Source of the DNA: a virus
Direction: 5' to 3' (one strand)
Virus record (IMG/VR): IMGVR_UViG_3300031553_000021
Coordinates: 1-32,598 of that record
Length of the DNA stretch: 32,598 nucleotides
Of the stretch, positions 26,832-32,598 are shown piece by piece. The translations under genes and the position numbers were made by a program. Below the pieces are notes generated by a model, which saw nothing but the letters and a program-made list of their open reading frames with translations, did no database searches and had not been told where the DNA came from. The number at the start of each line of letters is the position of its first letter. Within the stretch, counting starts at the first letter, position 1.

Positions 26832-29438
26832 ATGCGATCTTTTAACGCAAATTTTAACACGGAAAAAAACAAGCGGGCCGATGGGCCGACCCCTATAAAT
26901 TTGCTGAAATTCAATTTTGCAACGCCGGTATATCTTTCGGACAGGGATATAACCCCATCCGGCGGCCCGGCGCACCAGGGCCTGATTAAGAACTGGGGAT
27001 TCGTAGACACGGCGGCAACGCAGACCCCTGGCCGGAGTATTTTAGGCCGGATTGATATAGCGGATTTACAGCTTCAGGTGATCAACACGGAATCGCCTCG
27101 TTTTAGCGATAATTTCACAAGCGAGGATCCACCGGAGAATGTGCTCGTTGAGCTGTGCCAATGGTTTGAGGGCACTATATACAGCGAAAGAGAGCCGCTC
27201 TTCAAGGGTTATGCCAGGCAGAATGAATACACCGAATATGTCACAAATCTCACCGTCCAAACGATCTTCGTCAAGTACAATATAAAAATCGGGGATGACC
27301 GGGTTCTCAATGGCGCCAATTTTCCGAATATCGACCCGGACGATAGCGGCAAGATGCAAAATATCTTGTATGGCTCCTCCCTGGATGTGCCCTGCCTTGC
27401 CCTGGCCGCAGGCGCTGTGGATTATATCCAGAATGATATCACCTCATCCCAGACGACCATTGAATTAGCCGATGCCTCGGAATTCCCCGCATCCGGGGTA
27501 GCGGGCATCGATGCGGAAAAGATACAATACACGGGAAAGACAGGCAATACGCTCACTGGAATCACACGAGGATATGACGGCACAGACGCAGCGGCCCATG
27601 TCGCGTATCGGGCATGCTGGGAAGAATTGACCCAGATTGTGTATCAGGTGGCGTCCCATCCGGTCAAGACCATAGGCGATGTCTTTTTGAAGATGGAAAG
27701 CGGCTACAGGCGCGGGTTTAAGGTGACCTCGATTGTCACCACATACACAGGCCAAACCGGGCATGAACTCGCAGGATATGAAGGAATGGCGGTATTTACC
27801 GTGCCCGCGAAACTCACAAAACAACAGGCCATCGATCTGCTGGTTGATGACGGCATGACAGTCGACGACGCAACCGATGTTGTGGATACCATAGGCGTGA
27901 ATGACGGCATTGGCGTGAATGACGGGATAAGCGTCATAGATGGCATCACAATAGCGGACACCATTGGGGTGTACGAGGGGCTTCATACCCATACTTACTC
28001 AGGCAGCTCTAAAGTGACCCGATCCGGCATAAGCAGCGCTGATCCGACAGGCAGGTGGAATAATGATGCCAATGCCTATGACAGCAATGAAACGACCTAT
28101 GCATATAATTCGGCGTTCGCTGACAACGATTTTTTTACGATATATTTTGACGAGACAAACCTTGGCGCGGTTACATCCAGACGGGTCAAGATCGTATATT
28201 CCGGTGGAGGACCAACCTATTATAATGATCTTAAGGTCAGGATTGGTTCGGAGGCCTATCAATCTTTCCCGGGCACGGGAGGCGTCGCAAACAAAGAGAC
28301 TATTTATAGGACCTTTGGCGGCGCTTCCTGGGACCTCGATGTGCGTTTCATGAACGATGATGTGCATGGAGCGCCGACTACCCGCATCTATGAATGCAGC
28401 GTAGAGGTGACATATGGCCCGGGGATTAGCACCGACCCGGCGGATGGGGTTGTAAAAACAGGCGCTGCCAGCAAATCCGGCAATGCCACAAAAGACGGGA
28501 GCGCCACAAAAACAGGCGCTGCCACAAAAGATGGAGCTGCCACAAAGTCGGGGACCGTCACCAGACAGGGAGCTATTACGCTGGAGGGAAATTCCATTGC
28601 GGATGTGATCATCGGGAAGGCGGTGGTTTGTGAGGCGGACGGCTACCAAGACGATGGCGCAGGCACATACACCGGCACGCCCGCTGCCCTGATAGAGCGC
28701 CCTGATCATGTATTCAAGCATCTCTGGTGTGTGATCCTGGGGGCGCCCAGCGGGGATATCGACGCTGCAACTTTTGCCAGCGCCGGCGTTTTTTATGCCG
28801 CCAACAGCTATGCCTTTTCATTGCTTATCAATGAGCCGGTTGTGGCGGAGGATCTTCTTGTGAGGCTGGCCCTTCAATGCCGCTCGCGCTTTCTTGTAAG
28901 CGCTTATGGCAAGGCCAGGCTTATTGTGCGGCGGCTCAGCCAGGCGAGCGGGCATGCTATTCCGAAAAACGAAATAAAGCGGGATTCTATGTCTATACAC
29001 CGGAGTGACATTGCAGACCTGATCAACTATTTTAATATTTACTATAACCTCAACCATAGCGGCAGTTCAAAAAACCCGGAGGATTATAAATCATCGAAAG
29101 AATTTAATGATGGAACATCCGTGGCTAAATACGGCAAGCAGACCTGGAATGGCAGCCAGGATCTGTTTTTGTTTAATGCTGTCACCCTGGATGCAATGGC
29201 ATTGGATGTTGGCAACTTTCTGCGGCAATATCACTCCACCGTGCGCAAAATCCCTAAATTCGGGGTATTTCTGGATAACCTGGAGATCGAGCCGGGCGAC
29301 ATTATCGATGTGACGCACGATCTGGATTCCATGAGTGGGTTTAAGTGTGAGGCGCTAAAGTGCCTGCATCACCTGGGATCCCGCAAGGCCATAGATTATC
29401 AGGAAGTGATTGCAGTGGAAAACCGGTGGGGGGAGTAA
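26832..29438 (+). CDS. Tail tip / hub protein with host-facing insert
   Basis: An 868-residue protein. Residues 1-130 (FNANFNTEKNKRADGPTPIN onward) and the C-terminal 250 (AEDLLVRLALQCRSRFLVSA, then LEIEPGDIIDVTHDLDSMSG) resemble the split tail-tip hub of siphophages. Between them are a small beta domain with TIELADASEFPASGVAGIDA, a repetitive GVNDGIGVNDGISVIDG segment (about 355-375), a sandwich-like domain (about 385-530), and six-residue repeats (542-583). The hub closes the tail and may bind the surface. The middle looks like an inserted exposed module. Confidence 0.65.
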   Translation: MRSFNANFNTEKNKRADGPTPINLLKFNFATPVYLSDRDITPSGGPAHQGLIKNWGFVDTAATQTPGRSILGRIDIADLQLQVINTESPRFSDNFTSEDPPENVLVELCQWFEGTIYSEREPLFKGYARQNEYTEYVTNLTVQTIFVKYNIKIGDDRVLNGANFPNIDPDDSGKMQNILYGSSLDVPCLALAAGAVDYIQNDITSSQTTIELADASEFPASGVAGIDAEKIQYTGKTGNTLTGITRGYDGTDAAAHVAYRACWEELTQIVYQVASHPVKTIGDVFLKMESGYRRGFKVTSIVTTYTGQTGHELAGYEGMAVFTVPAKLTKQQAIDLLVDDGMTVDDATDVVDTIGVNDGIGVNDGISVIDGITIADTIGVYEGLHTHTYSGSSKVTRSGISSADPTGRWNNDANAYDSNETTYAYNSAFADNDFFTIYFDETNLGAVTSRRVKIVYSGGGPTYYNDLKVRIGSEAYQSFPGTGGVANKETIYRTFGGASWDLDVRFMNDDVHGAPTTRIYECSVEVTYGPGISTDPADGVVKTGAASKSGNATKDGSATKTGAATKDGAATKSGTVTRQGAITLEGNSIADVIIGKAVVCEADGYQDDGAGTYTGTPAALIERPDHVFKHLWCVILGAPSGDIDAATFASAGVFYAANSYAFSLLINEPVVAEDLLVRLALQCRSRFLVSAYGKARLIVRRLSQASGHAIPKNEIKRDSMSIHRSDIADLINYFNIYYNLNHSGSSKNPEDYKSSKEFNDGTSVAKYGKQTWNGSQDLFLFNAVTLDAMALDVGNFLRQYHSTVRKIPKFGVFLDNLEIEPGDIIDVTHDLDSMSGFKCEALKCLHHLGSRKAIDYQEVIAVENRWGE
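28455..28580 (+). repeat. 18-bp tandem repeats coding K-x-G-x-A-T
   Basis: Seven in-frame 18-base units: KTGAAS, KSGNAT, KDGSAT, KTGAAT, KDGAAT, KSGTVT, RQGAIT. Units share codons such as GCCACAAAA. It reads as a flexible or fibrous linker in the tail-tip protein, able to change length by slippage. Confidence 0.85.
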
Positions 29439-29479
29439 ATAACAATTAACAATTAACAATTATCAATTGAAAATTAAAA
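29439..29479. repeat. AACAATTAACAATTATCAATT repeat
   Basis: Tandem AACAATT units followed by ATTGAAAATTAAAA, an imperfect palindrome of the same family as 13770-13845. Confidence 0.7.
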
Positions 29480-29480
29480 G

Positions 29481-29720
29481 ATGGCAAAAATAATCCTTGG
29501 CATAGAGCATCTTCGATGCCCGCGCTGCGGGCGGATAAATGCGGTTGAAATCCACAGCGATCTGTCTAAAAGGGATTGGCTGATATGTAGATTCTGCGGA
29601 TACCGGGCGGTCATAAATTTTGCGCCAATCCTGGATAAATATGGCCTGTCACACGCCATGAGCAGACCCGAGCGGCGGGATTTTGGAAAACACTTACAGA
29701 AGGATTTAACAAAAATTTAG
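29481..29720 (+). CDS. Small zinc-ribbon protein
   Basis: A protein of 79 residues with two knuckles, LRCPRCGRINAVEI (about residue 13) and LICRFCGYRAVINF (about residue 35), hence a four-cysteine zinc ribbon. The arrangement recalls phage Mu Com, a small zinc protein that is also near the right end. The sequences differ, so identity with Com is not claimed. It might bind RNA, DNA or a tail protein. It overlaps the start of a repeat at its stop. Confidence 0.6.
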   Translation: MAKIILGIEHLRCPRCGRINAVEIHSDLSKRDWLICRFCGYRAVINFAPILDKYGLSHAMSRPERRDFGKHLQKDLTKI

Positions 29721-29826
29721 CCGCTGATTTACGCGGATCGGCACGGATAAGAAATAAGAAATATCCGTGAAAATCTGTGAAAATCCGTAGCCTCCGGCTC
29801 GTAGATCCTACGGCTCGGAGAGCAAA
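29719..29826. repeat. GCGGAT / ATCCGTG palindromic repeat plus TACGGCTCG element
   Basis: TAGCCGCTGATTTACGCGGAT is inverted by AAAATCCGTAGCC. It is joined by a second small palindrome, CCTCCGGCTCGTAGATCC then TACGGCTCGGAG. AGGAGG follows for the next gene. Confidence 0.75.
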
Positions 29827-29842
29827 AAAATAGGAGGCAATT

Positions 29843-30859
29843 ATGAGCTTATTAGACTTTTCATTATGGGACAACTACAAACACGCTATCGAGGCGGTGA
29901 GCGGCGGCAAAAACACCGTTATTTTCGATGACCAGAACCTGCCATCTGTGATGGTGCGGTTCCCGCGCATTAACTTCGCCGATGTGGGTCTCGCCAAGCC
30001 AGGAGGCGCCCCTGCAGGGGAATATGGCGAGGCGATGCCGGCATTTCGCTGCGATGGCGCCTTCGGGGAGACGGGCCTGGTGCCATGTATTTACGTCGGA
30101 AAATATCAGGCGTATGGATATGGCGACCGCGCCTATAGTCTGCCATTCAAAGACCCGAAAAACACCATAGATTTTGATGATTCCAAAACATACTGCACCA
30201 ACAAGGGCACAGGCTGGCATCTCATGACCAATGCTGAATGGGCGGCAATCGCCCAGTGGTCCCGGGAAAACGGCACAATGCCTCGAGGAGACAACAATTA
30301 TCTTGAAGACATCGCCGAGCCACATGAAAGCGCCATCCCAACCCAGGCAGGCATCGTAAAGGGAACCTCAGGCACAGCCCGATCGTACACCGGCAGCGGC
30401 CCGGATGCCTGGAACCACGATCATGGACCCTTTGGCATCGCCGATCTCAATGGCAATGTTTGGGAATGGACAGACGGTCTGAAAATATTGGCAGGCGTGG
30501 CAAAAATTATGCCCGACAAAGACGGCACCGATCCTGGAAATGATTTCGGAACCATCGAGGCATCTTGGATTGATACAACAGTGGATATCACAAATGGCCT
30601 GACAACTGGGCATAAAATTTTAACCCTCAAAGTGGGCGATAACTGGACGGGCCTTGCCATCCCCGCAACGAGTGATGTCACCGGATCAGCAACCTATGGG
30701 AACGATGGCTTCTCGTTCACCGCCACTGATGAGCGGGTGGCCGGTCGTGGCGGCAATTGGTACAATGTCGCGGGTGCGGGCGTGTTTGCGTTGAATCTGA
30801 ATGCTCTGCGTTCGGTTCCGGACACGACCATCGGCTTCCGTCCCGCTTACGTTGAGTAA
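29843..30859 (+). CDS. DGR-type variable protein (C-type lectin/FGE fold), putative receptor binder
   Basis: A protein of 338 residues. Residues 90-290 show formylglycine-enzyme-type lectin features (GTGWHLMTNAEWAAIAQWSR, IADLNGNVWEWTDGLK). The end RGGNWYNVAGAGVFALNLNA then TIGFRPAYVE is the hallmark C-terminus of proteins varied by diversity-generating retroelements, in which adenine-encoded positions of a template are randomised in the variable repeat. It would lie at the tip of a tail fibre and bind the host surface. It follows the tail-tip genes. AGGAGG precedes the ATG. Confidence 0.85.
   Translation: MSLLDFSLWDNYKHAIEAVSGGKNTVIFDDQNLPSVMVRFPRINFADVGLAKPGGAPAGEYGEAMPAFRCDGAFGETGLVPCIYVGKYQAYGYGDRAYSLPFKDPKNTIDFDDSKTYCTNKGTGWHLMTNAEWAAIAQWSRENGTMPRGDNNYLEDIAEPHESAIPTQAGIVKGTSGTARSYTGSGPDAWNHDHGPFGIADLNGNVWEWTDGLKILAGVAKIMPDKDGTDPGNDFGTIEASWIDTTVDITNGLTTGHKILTLKVGDNWTGLAIPATSDVTGSATYGNDGFSFTATDERVAGRGGNWYNVAGAGVFALNLNALRSVPDTTIGFRPAYVE
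30742..30853 (+). other. Putative DGR variable repeat (VR)
   Basis: Codes for RGGNW to GFRPAY. Positions that are AAC/AAT-coded (Asn, Ser) in usual templates are here TAC, GTC, GCG, GCT, CTG, GTT, CCG, GAC, in agreement with past A-to-N mutagenesis, while GVFALNLN and IGFRPA are kept. No template copy is found in the window. Confidence 0.7.
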
Positions 30860-30892
30860 TCTGACATCTGAAAACCTGTAATCTGTTCCGGC

Positions 30893-30927
30893 CCCGCGAT
30901 AGCGGGACCTGCCTACGCCGCGGCAGG
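30893..30927. promoter_or_regulatory. Two GC hairpins downstream of the VR
   Basis: CCCGC-GATA-GCGGG at 30893-30906, then CCTGCC (30908-30913) with GGCAGG (30922-30927). DGR targets often carry a short GC hairpin downstream of the VR that is needed for retargeting. The second resembles repeat elements seen elsewhere in the window (16920), so either explanation is open. Confidence 0.45.
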
Positions 30928-30939
30928 TAGGGAAGGCGC

Positions 30940-31101
30940 ATGACTGATCTACAAATCCGGCAGAAATGTGAGGATATGCTCCGATATGGATATATTGCCT
31001 TAAGGCAATTCCCAAAGGCGGAGAAATTCACCCTGTCGGCAGAGATCAAACTGACCATGTGGCGGCTTTTGCGGGATATAATTAAATGTAATGACACCTG
31101 A
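30940..31101 (+). pseudogene. avd: Truncated DGR accessory protein Avd
   Basis: A 53-residue frame, IRQKCEDMLRYGYIALRQFP then KAEKFTLSAEIKLTMWRLLR, matching the first two helices of the four-helix Avd protein, which binds the reverse transcriptase in DGRs. Full Avd is about 110-125 residues. Here the reading stops just after the second helix, and no other frame continues it. No template repeat or reverse transcriptase follows before the phage end. It is probably a remnant. Confidence 0.7.
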
Positions 31102-31278
31102 AGCATTGTAATAGTTATAAATTAAGGAAAAGGTTGTTTGAGAATTTTGTGTTGACTCATAACTCCAGGTGAAGATAGCTCCCGATTAGCGCTTTCTTCG
31201 CCGTTTAACTCGATTTAAATTGCCCTTTATTGGCCATTAAATAGGGATATTGTTCTTCATTTTTAACTGATTTTTGAC
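31102..31278. other. Non-coding stretch before the phage end
   Basis: No gene with support is seen. The DNA turns AT-rich after the avd remnant. There is no template repeat, no reverse transcriptase piece and no attC. Confidence 0.5.
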
Positions 31279-31315
31279 CTGTCGAATTCCACCCCGGAAA
31301 TCGGACAGGATTTTT
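31279..31315 (+). terminator. Terminator-like hairpin
   Basis: CTGTCGAATTCC pairs imperfectly with GGAAATCGGACAG, followed by GATTTTT. It would close the rightward late transcript just before the phage end. Mismatches reduce confidence. Confidence 0.4.
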
Positions 31316-31344
31316 GCGCCCTGACGCAGGCTGACCTTGGTTTG

Positions 31345-31390
31345 TCGCATTTTTCGATCAAACAATTCGCATTTTTCGATCAAATTGACA
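31345..31390 (+). repeat. Phage right end: putative transposase-binding repeats and terminal CA
   Basis: TCGCATTTTTCGATCAAA occurs at 31345-31362 and again at 31367-31384, a period of 22 bases like the repeated transposase sites at Mu-type phage ends. TTGACA follows, ending in CA at 31389-31390. The host gene resumes exactly at 31391. The expected host-target duplication (5 bases in this group) would be GTATG. Confidence 0.75.
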
Positions 31391-32598
31391 GTATGTAGCC
31401 ATCCTTGTATGGATGTATGTATAAGGGCCCAGACAGACGCGCCCATCAATATTCCAAAGATAAAGAGGTATGCTGCTGATATGGCCCGTGAGATAGGGGT
31501 TGTTGTAGAATTTAAAAAGGCAAAAAAAAATAGCGAAAAGATTGCAGTAATAGGTGGTGGACCCAGCGGATTAGGCGCAGCTTATTATCTCAGTCTCATG
31601 GGATATAATGTGACCATATTTGAGGAATTACCAAAGCTTGGAGGAATGCTCAGGTATGGGATTCCTGCCTACAGGCTTCCACGAGATATCTTAGATGAAG
31701 AGATTAACTATATTATAGATACAGGTATAACCGTAAGGACAGGTGTAAGAGTTGGAAGAGAGATTTCAATGGAAGAGCTGCAAAAAGATTTTGATGCTAT
31801 CTTTCTCGGTATTGGCGCTCACAGGAGTCAAATCATGGGTATTCCCGGGGAGGATATAGATGGGGTTTATGGAGGAGCAGAGTTTTTGCGCCAGGTAGAA
31901 CTGGGAAATACACCGAATATTGGTAAAAAAGTAGCAGTAATCGGCGGGGGTAATACTGCAATTGATGTGGCACGGACATGCAGGAGAATGGGAGCAGATG
32001 TCACAATATTATACAGGCGAGAGCAAAAAGATATGCCTGCAAGCGCTGAAGAGATAGAAGATGGTATAGACGAAGGGATCAAGTTAAAAACATTTATGAT
32101 GCCAGGATCTATTAATAAAGACAATGGAAGGCTTAACATTACATTACATAAATGTGAGCCAGGAGAATTTGATAGAGATGGAAGAAGAACACCGGTTCCC
32201 ATACCTGATGCGGTTGTAAGGGAAGAATATGATACCATCTTTGCTGCTATCGGACAGGTTTCTGATACAAGTTTTATAAGTAGTTTCGATTTAAAAAGAG
32301 GACGGATTGAAATAGACAGGCTGACACTCAAGACAAATCTGGATAATATCTATGCTGGTGGTGATGCAGTAACCGGCCCAGCCCTGGTAGTAGATGCACT
32401 TGCAGCAGGAAAAAGGGCAGCTATCGCTATTGACAGGGATCTTTCAGCAAAAAAGGGAGGGAAACCCTATGAAGATCAGTATGATAAGATATTTATAACC
32501 ATGAAGGTGCCAGGTGATACCATTAAGCAAGATATGGCCAGGGCTCCTAAAATTTCCGCTAAGGAAAGGATCAAAGATTTCAGAGAGGTGGAACATGG
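31391..32598 (+). pseudogene. Host GltD-like NAD(P)H/FAD oxidoreductase, cut by the prophage
   Basis: The frame is open from the junction and past the right edge (over 400 residues). It starts in mid-domain: VCSHPCMDVC then NIPKIKRYAAD is the second half of the N-terminal Fe-S domain of glutamate synthase small-subunit-like proteins. FAD-binding AVIGGGPSGLGAAYYLSLMG, NAD(P)-binding VAVIGGGNTAIDVARTCRRM and YAGGDAVTGPALVVDALAAG follow. The end RIKDFREVEHG precedes a C-terminal ferredoxin part in relatives. The first Fe-S half is missing, so the gene is split at codon V. An internal ATG at 31481 could give a flavoprotein lacking the cluster. Confidence 0.85.

Larger units (their letters stand above)
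1..31390 (+). mobile_element. Transposable siphophage-like prophage, right-hand part
   Basis: Everything from the left edge to 31390 reads as one phage. Mu-type head genes (DUF1804, terminase, DUF935 portal, F, I, T, gp35, gp36, G and gp37 relatives) are followed by non-contractile tail genes, as in B3/D3112-type transposable phages. No sheath or baseplate wedge genes are seen. The right boundary is inferred from 22-bp-period repeats ending in CA at 31390, directly followed by a host gene broken in mid-domain. The left end, transposase and repressor are outside the window, so transposition itself is inferred from family and from the right end. Confidence 0.8.

Noticed and set aside
29481-29720. 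Mu Com homologue
   Set aside because: Two CxxC pairs and a right-end location are shared, but the sequence around them differs and no mom-like gene is present.
30860-31390. DGR template repeat or reverse transcriptase
   Set aside because: I looked for a second copy of the GVFALNLN-coding stretch and for reverse transcriptase motifs. None is present.
31237-31449. Leftward 70-residue frame across the phage end
   Set aside because: It spans the inferred phage-host junction and the 22-base repeats. A real gene there is unlikely.

Overview
The window is the right-hand part of a transposable (Mu-type) prophage ending inside a host gene. The head genes follow the Mu set: DUF1804 small terminase, large terminase, DUF935 portal, F-like morphogenesis protein, I-like protease/scaffold, T-like capsid, gp35/HI1506, gp36/DUF1320, G-like and gp37-like proteins. 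They are followed by a siphovirus-type tail: two tail tube genes, a frameshifted tail chaperone, a tape measure and a tail-tip protein. This is the B3/D3112 layout rather than Mu's contractile tail. The last host gene is a GltD-like Fe-S flavoprotein oxidoreductase. Together with the many long intergenic repeat families it suggests an uncultured anaerobic bacterium, possibly Desulfobacterota or Nitrospirota. I cannot assign the taxon from the sequence alone.

Layout. 54-3317: AT-rich early/middle genes (DNA methyltransferase, small proteins, HNH protein, radical SAM protein, RusA resolvase and a deoxyribosyltransferase-like stub). 3405-4222: a leftward two-gene unit with its own promoter and terminator. 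4369-5395: two rightward phage genes. 5423-7660: a run of five integron-type attC sites in one orientation, separating small gene cassettes. Two cassettes carry leftward gene pairs whose last stop codon lies in the recombination core; the others carry single rightward small genes. 7889-8085: a promoter with a palindromic spacer, a folded RNA candidate and a terminator. 8175-10060: lysis module (amidase endolysin, holin-like and small membrane proteins). 10050-20950: packaging, capsid and head-tail connection, ending in the first tail tube gene. 21100-29720: tail. 29843-31101: a variable protein of the type diversified by diversity-generating retroelements (DGRs), followed by a half-length Avd gene and no visible reverse transcriptase. 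31345-31390: two 22-bp-period repeats and a terminal CA, taken as the phage right end. 31391-32598: host gltD-like gene cut at its first Fe-S motif.

About a dozen intergenic gaps of the late operon are filled by long imperfect palindromic repeats of several unrelated families. They typically sit between a stop codon and the next Shine-Dalgarno, and some run into coding sequence.

The most unusual feature is the attC/cassette array inside a transposable phage, without an integrase in view. Next are the stranded DGR target with its truncated Avd, the candidate phage end in gltD, and the candidate phage RNA.
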